From Daphnia pulex (taxonomy: Eukaryota; Arthropoda; Branchiopoda; Diplostraca; Daphniidae), in NCBI RefSeq assembly GCF_021134715.1, contig NC_060025.1, forward strand, positions 1,736,001 to 1,800,000: a stretch of 64,000 bases of DNA. Reading direction: 5' to 3'. The notes beneath the pieces were generated by a model. That model searched no databases, was not told the DNA's origin, and saw only the letters and a program-made list of their open reading frames with translations. Positions 1 through 12,428 of the stretch are shown piece by piece. The translations under genes and the position numbers were made by a program. Every line of letters begins with the position of its first letter. Position 1 is the stretch's first letter.

Positions 1-850
1 CGCATTTCATTCAATCCCAAGCATTGACCGTCAGAGTATAAATAGTTGACATTCTTTAACCTTGAATTGTTACGTAAACGTTATATTTTTTTCCCTCTTG
101 AAACAACATACCTCACCTTGGAATTGCTAGCGATCAGCCCACCCTGCATGCGATTCAGTATTCAAATAAAACGCCCTATTTAAGTCAAGTTATTATCAGC
201 CATCCTCGCTTGGGAGTGTCGTAATAAAATACACTCTTCAGGCGTATCTGATTTTCCAATTGAAGATATCGTTCTTTCTGTTTGTCTATTTTTACCGACT
301 TGAATTTGCACCAGGGAATTCAATCCTATAAAATGAAGCAGCTGGTGTAGAATCGGCCCTACTGAGCTGATTGAGCCAACCCAAAAAACGCCCCAATTTC
401 GCCTGAGTAAGAAAGCAAATGTTGAATCGCAGTTGACCCATTTGAATTGGCTCTAGCCACTGTAACCACAATGATAAATGTCACGCAACAGGTTATGATA
501 TTCACGTGCGTACAACTTACACAATGTCGTCTGCGACAGAAAACGAAGAATGCGAGAGTGGTAAAAGACGCAATTCAGCAGTCCCACAGAATCAGAAACC
601 AGTCGCTGGGAGACGAACGGGTTTGTTAAATTTCACAAACAAGAAGAATAGTCTCGATGCTCTCCTCTAAATGCAAATCGACATGCCAATCAATATTTAC
701 TACTCCGGTCCGAAACGTGCTACCATCTGTGAACGTCATTTGTCACTTGATAGAGAACATTTCAACGAACAAATTAAGCCCACGGATAAAAATAAAACAT
801 GCGTGAACGATATTTAACAAAATGTAGTTGAAATGAAAGCCTTGAAAAAA
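1..850. repeat. Diverged dispersed repeat, copy A
   Basis: This stretch aligns by eye, in order, with 3150-3990 (copy B) and in part with 8815-9500 (copy C). Shared blocks include the 'accttgaatt' block (near 60 and 3194), 'tgattttcca' (near 249 and 3321), 'aaatgttgaatcgca' (near 417 and 3464) and 'tcacttgata' (near 740 and 3842). No open reading frame is conserved between copies. The left edge may lie outside the window. A degenerate transposon or an old segmental duplication are both possible; no terminal repeats were found. Confidence 0.5.
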
Positions 851-3149
851 AAGTTCCTTAAACAACACAAGGATGGGTTTTCATGTAGAAAAAAAATGTA
901 TCAATGAAATTTCTAGATCAGTTAGTTGCAGGTTTAAACGTCAATTGGGTAATGAATGAAATCATAAAATATGAACGAATTCAAAGTATGACTTCAAAGA
1001 AAATGAAATCGAGCAATCGACCCCATGACAAAAAATTCACGAAGATTTCATCGGTCGGATCGGAAACACTGAAGGTGTCAAGGAATTGCAGAAAAGTCCA
1101 AAACTATTACGATAAGAAAAAATGCCGTACGCAAAGTCTTGAAGATACACTTAATAAGTGAAATGAGTTTGAAAATCTCGGAAGCATCATGAAGTAAAAT
1201 AATTGCGCTGACTCAAACTCACGGTTAAATTTATTCCTAATGAGACTTCAAACATAAAAAGTTGACCTGATGGGGCAAGACAGTTTTGTCGAACACTATG
1301 CTGACCCAACTGAACGAAGAAGATGTCATCAAATGAAATACTCATTTATGTTATTTTTGCTCCCCTCATTAGCTGCCAATGGGAGGTGAGCAACTTCTAC
1401 AACAGTCTTCGAGATGTTGTAACGAAAAGCAAGGCTCACAAATGGAAAGTAGGATAGATTTTTCCTACCTTGAAGCTCGGGAAATACAGCCAAGCATTTC
1501 CAAGGGATCCATCCGAACTCCGAAGAGATGAAGTTGAACACGCCAGGCGGGATAGGAGGAAGGGAGTCCTCGTGAATACACACACATTCCCATGAGTGTA
1601 CACAAGGACATTGAAAGAAGGGGGAAAGAAGGCATGTATTAGCTGGACACTCTCCTATAAAGCAGGTTGTTGATCACCTACATTAAAAAATTTAATAAAT
1701 GTTGTGGAAATCAAGAAAATGTAAAGTTTTGTTGAAGCACACTGGGCAGAAGCAAGCCATGCAAAATAATTTCAATACGTGACAGAAGAAAAGGTAATAG
1801 AAACACACAATGAATACCTTACCGATGAAGCTGACACCAGTTGATGCTGATGAGTGATGAGTGATGACAAGGAAAACTTTTGCATGTTATGATGATGACT
1901 GGCTCACAAATCACACCTGCAGAGTGAAGAAAAAGGACAACATGAACTAAAATATCAAACAAAATTAATGCCAATAGCATGCCAACCATGCCGTGCATCG
2001 ACTGAGGGCAAACATGTGCTACCATACCAAGTGATAATCAGGAACCAAAATCATACCAGTTTGGTATGATTTGCAATTTTCTATTGCAACGAAATATTAC
2101 GTTGCACTAACTAGCCATTTTGGCTATTGCAACGAAGTCTACAAGTCTGGCACAGTTTATTGCTTTTAACCCTTTTAGCTATAGCCCACATTTTAACCTT
2201 ATTTAAATTCTTAGTTTAAAGTTATTTACCTGCTTAGAAGAGGCCCTAACGGACACTACCTTGGACACGACTATCGACTAATCACATTTTCGTAATTTAA
2301 CTCTGTGCGATTTTTCGTGCAGCCATTAATTCAGCACTGTTGCCAAATGTAAGTTCGTGTTCCCTCTCGACTTTCCCGCCAAATGCATCCACAGAAAAGA
2401 AGAATCTGGACATGATTAAATGAGGAAACAGGAAAGAAATATTCATTTTACAGAATTTAAAAAAAAATTACATTAAATTTTCGGGTTTACAAAATATAGA
2501 TGTTAATGTTATTTTATTATTTTAATAATTTTTTAATAATTTGCTATTATTATTTTATTATTATTTTATTAATTTTATTGATTGTTTAATTTTATTATTA
2601 ATTTACAAAATTAAGTTGATAAAAATCTGGTGGACAATATTTGCAATGTTGGTACCCGAATGACGCAAGTCTAGTGCCCGAGGCTGACAATGAAGTCGGT
2701 CGACTGGCCGGCCATTGAAACCAATCTGTGTTGCATCACGCACGGGTTAGTATAGTAGTAGTAAAAGTTTTAGTATTCCAATTCATTATGACATTGAATA
2801 CTGTAAGTAAAAATATCTTATAACTCCTTATCTTGACATTTCGTTGTCAGGCCAAATTAATGACTGTGCGGATTGGTTCCCATTGATCGAGTTTCATCGG
2901 GAATTCCGTGATGTTTGATATTGTGCTTGGATCACGCTGTAGGTGTGGGCTGGCCGTATGGTATCGACTTCACCACGAGTCACGCGCGAAACTGGTATCT
3001 CCGGTTTTTGCATGGGCGACCTTTCAATATCGAATTATAAATGCATTTCGCCTCAAGAGATAGTTCAACAAACCCGCGCGGGGAATTTATTACACTTTGG
3101 AGACACGATACAAACCGGTGGTGATGGGTGGCGCCCACCTGAGAATAAA
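851..3149. other. Intergenic, no gene recognised
   Basis: I see no coding exon with a recognisable product. There is a small inverted repeat near 2054-2072 (TCATACCA and TGGTATGA arms) and a very AT-rich stretch of TTA/TTTA units at about 2490-2620. Short open frames on both strands show no domain or splice logic. Confidence 0.6.
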
Positions 3150-3990
3150 ACGCATCTCGTTCAATTCGCACTGACCGTCTGCAGTCTATTTACAACCTTG
3201 AATTTTGTTAATATAAAATTTGACAACAGCTGTCAGCCAACCTGCATCATGCTCTAAGTTATATTCTCGATTATTAAGGGCGTCGTAACGGAATAACTAT
3301 ATTCGAGCCAGCGTATAATTATGATTTTCCAGTTTCAGTTATTGCTATTTGAGTTAGACCCATATCTCTTTTTACCGAGAATTCTTTCTTGCAAATTTAC
3401 TTTACTTAGCTTACAAAGTAGAGCAAAACATCCCAGTTAACAGTTTCACTTAAATCAGAAAGAAAATGTTGAATCGCATTTAACTCATCATTTGAAAGGG
3501 CGCCAGGAACCATGTCACTGCTTAACCGAATACGCGAAATAACCTTTGAATGTCATTCAACAGATTGCTGTGCTCACGTAGATGACTACCTACACAAAAT
3601 GTTGAATACTGCTGCCAACTGTTGCTGTGCTGGCATAACACGAACGTTGGGAGTGGGAAAGACGCAAGTCAATAATTCAGCAGTCCCAAACGCCTTATCG
3701 GGAATCCACCGCTGGCAGACGGAACAGGTTCGTTTGTTTTGCCAAACAAGTCTAGACATTCGCTCCGAGTTTGATTCTACAATGCCAATGATAAATTTTT
3801 CAAATTTTTACTGCGTGCACTAGAAATAATTTAAGGGAAATATCACTTGATAGAAAAGCATTGAAATAAGTGGTATGGGGAATGCGATGGATTTAAAATT
3901 CCCGACAATCAGGAAGCAACCACTATTAGTTGGTAGTCTGAATTCTTCATTTGGTATTCATTTTAATCAGAGTAGAGTATACGGACTGAC
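3150..3990. repeat. Diverged dispersed repeat, copy B
   Basis: Second copy of the repeat described at 1-850. It lies directly upstream of the first secreted-protein gene. Its right part ('attcccgacaatcag' near 3900) also matches copy C ('attcccgataatcag' near 9350). Divergence includes many small gaps, so the copies are old. Confidence 0.5.
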
Positions 3991-4364
3991 GTTCAAATTT
4001 GCCATTGCAAGCAAACCAAGTTGAATGCGACAATTTTTAAAAGATCATTCTATTTTACAAAACATCTTGGATTGATTCAAGTTAACCGTGTACGCGAACC
4101 GAAATTAAATTGGCGGGTGCAAACAAATCCAGTTTCCAAGTTGAAATCGATTCTACAAGATTAAAAAAAAAAAACAAAAAAAAAAAACTCATGTGTCGAC
4201 GACACTCAAATTTGGAGATGAGCCAAAGTTAAGGGAGAACCAGAATGACTGCTCGTCTGACATCTGCGATAATTGTAAAAAAAAAAAAAAAATAAATAAA
4301 TAAAAAAAAAAGTAAAATTTAATACTCGATAGATATTCACGCAAGTTCCGCCCTTCTCGAGAGC

Positions 4365-4370
4365 TATAAA
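4365..4370 (+). promoter_or_regulatory. TATA box of first secreted-protein gene
   Basis: TATAAA lies 87 bp before the start codon, followed about 25 bp later by a TCAGTC initiator-like site. The preceding block 'cccttctcg' and the TATA box are conserved in the same order upstream of the paralogue at 7180 (TATATAA at 7124). Confidence 0.65.
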
Positions 4371-4451
4371 ATGCCACGCTTTTCAGTCGACACTCCACTG
4401 GAATCTCTCCCTCTCGTCCAGCACGCGTCCGACTTTCGCAAATCAGCAGCG

Positions 4452-5462
4452 ATGGCGTTTTCTACTTCAGCAGTTTCCTTGCTTTTGGTAGGCTAAATTG
4501 AAATCATTCATTTGTATTTGTTTGAGTCCAATTTTGACGTTAAGTTTGTAGCCTAATGATAAAAATTTGACCGTATGAATTTATAAGGTATTTCTGTTGT
4601 TACGAATTTCAGGTGGTGACGGTTTGCTGTTTCCAAGGCTGTTTCATCGTGAATGCAGCCGAAGAGAGACCATTCCTTCCTTCTGTTGACAATCGCCAAT
4701 CCAAGCAAATGTTCTATATGCCTTCATCGCTGTTTAATTATTACAATCCTTATGGAGCTCAGATTATGGTGCCAACAGCAGGTCGAATTCAACCCGAGTT
4801 TTTGTCATCAGGTAAATTAACCGAAACACATCCAGGCCTTTTTTTCTTCGTAGCTAAATTTTCTGACATTATTTTCTCATTGCATGGTCGTGGTGTATTT
4901 TTCTAATGCCAAAAAGGCGGCACCGAATTAGCGCCAATGGAAAAAATATTTAATCAAAGTGAGGACATTTCTTTGACCCCAGCAGCTACAGGTAAGGCTG
5001 TTCTCTTAATACTAGTCATGTGTTTGATTGCACAGTTCCATTGTGCAATGTGCATTTTCATTTCCTCCAACAGCGTGCACCGGTACGGCCGGCTACACCG
5101 GTTGTACAGTGTCATCCAGTGCGGCGTCAGGAACTATTACTGTTACGTTTGCTGCAACTGGACAAGGTGCTACTGTGGCCATCTCGCCGAAAAACCTTTT
5201 TTCTACCAGAGTGAAATTCACCTGTAATACCCTCACCGATGTTATTGGCTTCACGGTAATAAGTCTACTATTGTGTCAAATTGTTCATTCAAGTAGCCAT
5301 ATAAGACTAGCTGTTTTGCTGTTTTTTTTTTAGAAATCCGCCAAATTAACAGCCACAGGGGTTAAGGAAGTGACTGAAAGTAAACCAGCCGTGTTGATTG
5401 TTGTTGTTGACGGTGCCAAGACCTCCGGCACGTTGAAATGCAGTTGGACCTCGTCGTCTTAA
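4452..5462 (+). CDS. Small secreted protein, unknown family, tandem copy 1
   Basis: Five exons: 4452-4487, 4613-4811, 4917-4991, 5074-5255 and 5334-5462, all with GT/AG introns and consistent phases, giving 206 residues. The N-terminus (MAFSTSAVSLLL, then VVTVCCFQGC and FIVNAAEE) is a signal peptide, so the product is probably secreted. The mature part carries RQSKQMF followed by YYNPYGAQI, then a Thr/Gly-rich segment (CTGTAGYTGC) with beta-strand-like alternation, and ends KCSWTSSS. The gene model is supported by the paralogue at 7180-8227, which has the same five exons, the same phases and the same key motifs. I recognise no known domain. It may be a lineage-restricted extracellular protein; a cuticle, gut or immune role would be guesswork. 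The promoter has a TATA box at 4365. Confidence 0.7.
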
Positions 5463-7123
5463 TCACTCGACTTGTTGCTCATCCAGCAAGTAGAGTAGCT
5501 ATATACAACAGACCCTGCTTGTATACTTAATATATATCTTTTCACAGTGTATAGCTTCGCTCTCCTATAATCAGAATCAAGAGCACAAACACTGATTTAA
5601 TGTTGCCATTTTTTTCGATGGGCTTATTTTATTTTACGCTGTCGTCAAAATGTCGATGTAATATTTAAAAAGTATGAGAATACATTTATTTGAAAAAATT
5701 CAACCACATGTTAAACGTCTTGCGTTTTCGACTATTCGTTTAAGACCAAGGAAATGGATTAAGAATTATTCCTATATATAGTGGCTGAACATGAGGGCTG
5801 AACGTTAAATGTCTGAGCCAGAATAACGGAAGCAGAAGTTGTGCAACAGTTTAAAAATTTACTTGAGAAATCATCGGGTGGGCAGCTATTTGCAATGGTA
5901 CATTGACTATATAGGCCTACACCCAGAATCAAATTTACATATAACTCATTTTCTTTTTTTTTACTTCCGTTAAATTAGGATGCCTATGATTGATAAGTTA
6001 ATGATCATGTTGATATGGTATAAGCGAGGTTAAAAGAGTAGCCGGCAGATAAAAGAGCATCCCCTTCCATTAATAAAAAACGTATAATTAAATAAAAAAA
6101 CTTTTAAATTAATTTAAAAAACTTGATTAATTTTTAAAAAATAAATTAATTTTAAAATTTTAAATAATTATCATTATAATCAAAAGACTTAAACTTAATC
6201 AACTATAGCGTGCGCCATAGTTGTAAATGGCATAAAAGTTTATAAATCAGTTGATTACAAGTAAACAATAAAAGCGCACTGTGCGCAATCGTTAATGAAT
6301 AAAAGGTGCCGCCAAATGATTACAAACCGCTTTATGACTGAGATGTCACTTCATTTTGAAATAGTTGATTTTGTTATCCGACAACGAGATCTGCTATAAT
6401 AAGCTACGCTTCGCAGTTGAAAGTTTTATGCACAATTCCACTCTTTGTCGGATCCTCGTTTGAGGTGTCGATGAACCCACAACCAAAAAACAAACAAAAA
6501 AGCGAAGGTCGGGTCGACTATACGGGAACTAGAGAAAATAGGGGAAAACCCCACACGCCATTCTCCCGTCCAGATTCCAGTTTTCACGTCCAGTTATATC
6601 TAATACAATTTCGACTGGGGCCAGAAAATCAACGGTTGTCGGTGTATATTGGTGGCGTGTGGGATATATTATCATTTTTAATTATTATATTATGCATTAC
6701 ATCATATATTAATGTATATTAAACCAGCGCCAAGCAAGCAGAAATGATCTCGAGTTAAAAATATTTCAAAATTCGGATAAAAATGTTTTTTTGTTTTTGT
6801 TTTTTTTTTTAATGTCTGAATTCTTATATATATAAGGATCGTCAAGTCACAGCCAAGGTCACAGCTCACAGGATACCATGCAACTCCCTTCTATTTTAAT
6901 TGGCGAGTTCAAACGAACCGGATTTTTAATTGCATAGTCTGACATTTCCAGCTGAAGGTGAGACAGAGTTTTATAAGGAAGAACTAAATCGCCGACGAAC
7001 AAAATGCGACAAAATGCTCCTTTTTGTTCAAAATTTATTTTATTTTATTTTTATTTTTATTTTTTAAATAAATATGCAAGCCTGCAAGTCCCCCAAGCGA
7101 AGTTTTGCCCTTCTCGCGGGAGC
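5463..7123. other. Intergenic between the secreted-protein paralogues
   Basis: The first ~150 bp after the stop match the region after the second gene (both begin 'aatcactcgac' and share 'gtatagcttcg'), so the 3' flank was duplicated with the gene. About 6070-6200 is extremely AT-rich. From about 6895 the sequence again matches the region upstream of gene 1 (near 4120). No further gene was seen; the open frame 6417-6722 has no recognisable features. Confidence 0.55.
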
Positions 7124-7130
7124 TATATAA
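7124..7130 (+). promoter_or_regulatory. TATA box of second secreted-protein gene
   Basis: TATATAA in the same context as the paralogue's TATA box: 'gcccttctcg', then a short spacer, then the TATA box, then a TCAGT initiator about 20 bp later. Confidence 0.65.
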
Positions 7131-7179
7131 ACGCAACGCATATCATTTCAGTAAACATCCACCTGACTTTGCAGCAATA

Positions 7180-8227
7180 ATGGCTTATTCTACTCCAGTT
7201 TCTTTGCTTTGGGTAAGTTTATATTTTCTTTCTGTTTATTATATCATGTTAATGTTGAGTTTTGTTTAATAAATTGACCATGTGCGAATTTATTGCGTAT
7301 TTTTCTGTTAATAACAAATGTTAGGTTTTGGCGACGGTTTCCTGTCTCATCGTCAATGCAGTTGAAGAGGAACTAGCATCTCTTCCTCATGGAGTCGTTC
7401 GCCAATCCAAGCAAATGTTTTCCCCACCACTTTATAGTTATTACAATCCCTATGGGGCTCCGATTTGGATCCCAACAGTACAAGGTGAAATTCATCCTCA
7501 ATCCGGATTATTGTTTTCAGGTAAATTAATAACCGAAACACATTATAGCCATTTTTGTCGTAACTCAATTTTGGTTATTTTAAATTGTATCCCATAATTT
7601 TGTCTTTCTAAATCTAAAGGCGACTCCAAATCAGCCCTAACGGAGAGAGCAGCTCGAAATGAGGACATTTCCATTACCCCAGCAAGTACAGGTATATAAA
7701 GTATAAAGGACTGCTGTTGTTTTTTTTTTGTTTTTTAAATAGATATTAATTGCACCAGAGTTATATTGATTTGTAATATAATTCCTCCAAAAGATTGCCT
7801 GTTTATGGCCAGCACCCTTAGCAAATGCATGAAGTCGTCAACTGCCGTGTCTGGAACTATCACTATCCAATTTTCTTCTGCTGGTGCCCAAGTCGCTACG
7901 GTGTCAATCGCGCCAAACAAGTTGCTTTATTCCAGAGTGAAAATAACTTGTACTGAATTGTCCACTGGTGGTGCTGTTGGTGTCTACATGGTAATAATCC
8001 GTCTGCTTTCGTGTCAAATTGTTAATAATTCAAGTTCAAGCTCCTAGTCCCAGTTCACATTTTGGCAATTTTTCATTTAATTTGTACGACAGAAATCCGG
8101 CGCTGCTGATGTATTTCCTTCGTTCTCAGCACCTTTCACGACGACTGAACTTAAACCTGTACAAATGGTGGCGATTGCAACTTCGGCCACTGCTAAGGTG
8201 AAATGCAGTTGGTCATCCTCGTTTTAA
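7180..8227 (+). CDS. Small secreted protein, unknown family, tandem copy 2
   Basis: Paralogue of 4452-5462. Exons: 7180-7212, 7325-7520, 7620-7691, 7794-7990 and 8093-8227, giving 210 residues with the same intron phases. The signal peptide starts MAYSTPVSLLW. Shared motifs are RQSKQMF, YYNPYGAPI, the EDISITPAST linker, SGTITIQF, the VKITCTE strand and the C-terminal KCSWSSSF. Cysteines near the start of exon 4, in the ITC strand and in KCSW line up with copy 1, so disulphides are likely. The last exon is much more diverged than exons 2 and 4, which points to relaxed or diversifying change at the C-terminus. No family assigned. An alternative reading of either gene as non-coding is unlikely, because reading frame and splice sites are kept through many substitutions. 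Confidence 0.7.
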
Positions 8228-8559
8228 TCACTCGACGTACTACAAGCATGCTGCAAGTACACGACAGGCTGGCCTATATGCATAATGTATAGCTTCGTTG
8301 GCCGTACACTATATAAATAATCATATTAAGAACACAATCAGCGATTTATCTATATTGTCGTTGGTGTGACGGGTGACGGGCTAATCTGGATTGATTTTAC
8401 GCTGGCGCATTTAATGATGTCCATGTAGTTTATTTAAAAGTAAAAAGAATACATTGATTTGAAGAACTGCAACATCAAAAAGCGTATTAGCCTATATTTA
8501 CCTTGTTTTTTCGACTTGTCGTCGATACATCTTTTAATAAAACGAATTTCGTCTACGTT

Positions 8560-9500
8560 CAGCGGATTTTGAACGCTGAGAAAAAAAAAACGCAGTGGCG
8601 TTTATTATATAACTCGTTGCGGAGTACGGAGTGCGATTATTCCTGGGCCATGCAGTTGGCAGAAACTGCATGTTGTTGTAAACAGGGTTCATTAAATATA
8701 GCTCACCACTGCAGATCAGTCCTGTTTTTGTACCTCGATACTTTGTCTGTACTATTTAACTTTTCAGACAGATGTTATTTTCCTAAATGCAATCATTGCT
8801 CTTTTTGGGTTTTTTTTTGTTCACCGACTGTAATTTTCACCTGGAATTCCATCTCCCAAAGAGAGTTGGACGAGAAAAAAGAAAGAAAATGTTGTACATG
8901 CATTTAATTGACTTTCTTGAATTAGTACCAGTTACACTGTAACCAAATGGCTGCATCAAATAATCTTCAAATGCCGTCAAACTGGTTATCTTATTCAGAC
9001 GAAGTTCAGGTGTCATTTTACATAACAAAGTAAAAAACTGCCATCCGTCTACCGACTAATCAGAAACCTGTCGCTGATGGCAACATACCAGATTTGTTTA
9101 TTTTTGCCAAAAGAAGAAGGGGAATTCCCTAGACGTTCGCTCTAAAAACGCGGTTCTAGATTTCAATCAACATTTGATTCAACAAAAAATTCCCGGGAAA
9201 ATAAACAAATCGGACCATTCCGGCCGGAAGAATGACGTGCTGCCATCTACGAGCGAAATTAGTCACTCGACAGAAAGGTCCAAAACATTCCGACGAACGG
9301 GAGCGGAGACTTCAGCTCACAGTTTGGTGGAAGAATGCGTCAGATTCAAGATTCCCGATAATCAGTCGACGAGACCCGATTCGATGAAGAGAATTCCCGA
9401 GAAATGTTCCGCCGATAGAACTCGGCCGGCAGATAAAAGAAACACACAATGCCATTCTCCTTACATATTATTGTCGTCCATTTTCTTTCATCAAAGCGGG
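8560..9500. repeat. Diverged dispersed repeat, copy C
   Basis: Third copy of the repeat at 1-850 and 3150-3990. Best matches are 'gaaagaaaatgttg' (near 8880, with 3459), 'aatcagaaacctgtcgctg' (near 9059, with 591) and the 'attcccgataatcag' block. Its left boundary is uncertain: the matching part is clear only from about 8815. A further short block, 'ccggcagataaaaga', near 9425 also occurs near 6043. Confidence 0.45.
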
Positions 9501-9905
9501 AACTAGTCAAACTACTACAAAGAGACCCCCCCACCAAAAAAGGAACTCGGAAAAATCTCAGACTCAATAAATATAGGAAATTCGATCCTAGTTTACAAGG
9601 TCGAAGCGAACTTTTAAAAGAAAAATAAACTCTGATGGGGGGGGGAGTTCGAATTCGAGAAGAAGCCCAACCCTCTTTCCTTGTCTAACGAATTCTGAAC
9701 GTGTTTGGTCATATATCGATCCCTCTTTATGTATGTGTAACACTTGAAAGTTGTAAAACGATATTGCTCTCTGACAACACACAGCCTATATGGGCTGAAA
9801 GAGTCAGTCGTTCCAGGGTAGACAACCAGACAACATCCCAGCACCGAATTCTTTCTTAAAAGAAAAAAAAAAAGAACAACATATATATTGTTGTAGTTCG
9901 GGAAA

Positions 9906-12350
9906 ATGATTACCGAAGTTCTGGTACTCTTAGTTCTTTTCGCACTGCTCATCAAAGCTTCCATCCGGCCTTCGAATTTCCCGCCAGGTATTTTTATTTC
10001 CACCCGCCTACTCAATGGCAATAAGCAACATTAATAAATAACAGCAACTTTTTGTCTGGTTCTGTACCAATTGTCATAGTTGTACTACCGAGTTTCTTCC
10101 CATATGTGTGTGTAACTTTACAAATGTCAAATGTCTGATCTCATTATTTTTCACAGCCGGGAGGGTATACAGACACACCTTATATATTATTAAAAAGTTG
10201 TTGGCCGTTTGGAATCAGAAATCTAGACAGCGATGAATGTAAGCAACTTGAGTTATATAAGCATACACGCCAACGTGTATATATGTTTGGTAGGTTGTAT
10301 AATGAATTTATATCAGGAACTCGACACAAGTTGAAGAACTTTTGTGATAGGCTCCCAGACTTTATATATTCCACTTCTTCTTCGTTGCTCATTATATCTT
10401 ATGATTTCTCTTCTGACGACTAATCAAAGACTTTAATTTAATTTAATTTTTTAATTCAAATAAGGACCGAGAGGATTGCCATTGGTTGGTTACATCCCGT
10501 TCCTCTCGAAACTGGACCCGGAGTATCCGCATTTGGCGCTGAAGAAGCTGTCGGATCATTACGGTCCAGTCGCCGGCTTCTATCTGGGGCCCAGTCAGCC
10601 ATTCATTTCCGTTTGCGGATACCAGGCTGTTAGGGAGGCACTCTACAACGAGGATTTGGCCGGACGGCCGAGCAATGCGGCCAGAAGGGAGCGGACATTC
10701 GGCCAGCGACTCGGAGTCATCCACAACGACGGGCCCGAGTGGCTGGAGCAGCGCAGATTCGCTCTGCGCCATCTGAGGGATTTGGGGTTCGGGCGGACGT
10801 CGTCGGAGGGTCTCATCCGTGAAGAGATCGAGGACCTGACGCAGGAGATAAGAGCCCATCAATTGGCCCACGGATCGGTGGACTTGAAAGGCCTGTTCAA
10901 CTTGTCTTTGATCAACATTTTGTGGGCCCTTGTGGGCGGCGAGCGGTTCAGGAGGGACGACACAAGATTGGCTCATTTGCTCGACATTGTCGACAACTTT
11001 GTCAGGAGCGCCGATTTCACCCGGGCAAATATCCCCCTGCCGGACTTTTGCCTGCGCTACTTTCCGTCCTTGACCAGGAAATTGCTGGGCTTGCGCAACG
11101 ACCTGTTTACTCCACTCCAGGATTTCATCCGGGTAATAATATAGTCAATTCAGTCAAGTTATTGACTGAGGGGGTTCGATATCCAATCAAAACTTTTTTG
11201 ATTTTTAATTTCAGGAAAGGATTCGGGAACATGCCAAGGATCGTTCCGAGGATCATCCCAGAGATTTTATTGACGTTTATCTCCAGGAAATGAGCAAACG
11301 TCAATCCACTGAGTCTTCGTTCCACGGTAAATAATAATCCGCATTTTCCAAAAAAAAAAGTGAACTTGAACGTTTAGATGTGGACTATTAAAAACTTGTG
11401 TGTGTAGAAAATCAATTGATTGGTGTCATCATCGATTTCTTTATCGCCGGAGCGGAAACGACTAGCGGATCCATCGGGTTCGCCCTTTTGTATCTGTTAC
11501 ACAACCCCGACATTCAGCGCCAAATTCAAACGGAATTGGACCAAGTGTGCGGCGATTCACTGCCTCAATTGGCCCACCGACCCAGGTGTGATTCTAATCG
11601 AATTAATCGATTGCATATAACAATAACGCACCTTTACGTAATTTCCTTTTGTTGTGTATTACAAGTTTACCTTATACTGAAGCCGCTCTGATGGAAGCCC
11701 AACGCCTTAGCAACATCACTCCATTAGCGGTTGCTCACAAAGCTTTGCGAGACACCCAACTAGGGGGTTATTCCATTCCTCGGGTATTATAAAGTCGTCT
11801 AGACTGTTGTACCTATTTTTTAAGACACTTATATAAGCTCTAGCTGGGATATTTGTCTATAACAGTTGATGTATGTTTCTCAAACAAATCTATATATCAA
11901 AACTTTGTCTCTACAGGGCAGTATAGTGACGGTGAATCTGTTTACCGTTCACCATGACGACGAAAGCTTTTGGCAAGATCCCGAAAGCTTCCGCCCCGAA
12001 AGACATTTGAGTCCTGACGGCAGAAAATTGATCAAAACCGACCATCTTTTACCTTTCAGCGCCGGTATATAAAGACTCTCTCTCTGCTGATGGCCGTTTT
12101 TTATAAAAGAATTTTCCAGCAACAGCACTATATAGAAAGCTTTTTTTGTTTGCTTTTGTCATTTATAGGTAAACGGGCGTGTCTAGGTGAACCGCTGGCC
12201 AGAAATACTTATTTCCTTTTCACGACGTCTTTGTTGAAAGTCTTTGAGTTTCATCCGCTACCAGACCGTCCGCTGCCGACTCTGAAACCCAAGAACGGAC
12301 TCACGCTGAGCTACGACGGATTCGAAGCCATAGTTACCCCAAGAACTTGA
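9906..12350 (+). CDS. Cytochrome P450, CYP2 clan
   Basis: Seven exons (9906-9987, 10465-11132, 11215-11326, 11408-11585, 11666-11783, 11917-12064, 12169-12350) encode 495 residues, a normal microsomal P450 length. The N-terminus is a hydrophobic ER anchor followed by a proline-rich hinge (PPGPRGLPLVGY), typical of CYP2-clan enzymes. Helix C has WLEQR. The oxygen-binding I-helix is AGAETT (residues 301-306). The K-helix ExxR is EAQR (357-360), followed by FRPERH. The haem-ligand loop is FSAGKRACLG with Cys440. All catalytic landmarks are intact, so it should be an active haem-thiolate monooxygenase of the ER using NADPH-P450 reductase. Substrate cannot be told from sequence; Daphnia CYP2-clan families (such as CYP364 and CYP370) are the natural comparison. 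An AATAAA signal lies at 12423. A larger first intron (477 bp) contrasts with the short others. Confidence 0.93.
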
Positions 12351-12422
12351 ACACATTATATACCTTATTATATAAACTATACATAAATGCCGAGATGAAT
12401 CAAAAATTATACGCAAAGGATT

Positions 12423-12428
12423 AATAAA
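12423..12428 (+). terminator. Polyadenylation signal of the P450 gene
   Basis: AATAAA 73 bp after the stop codon. Confidence 0.6.

Noticed and set aside
447-1161. Open frames of 60-85 codons in the left-edge region
   Set aside because: They fall in a decayed repeat, are not conserved between repeat copies and have no domain.
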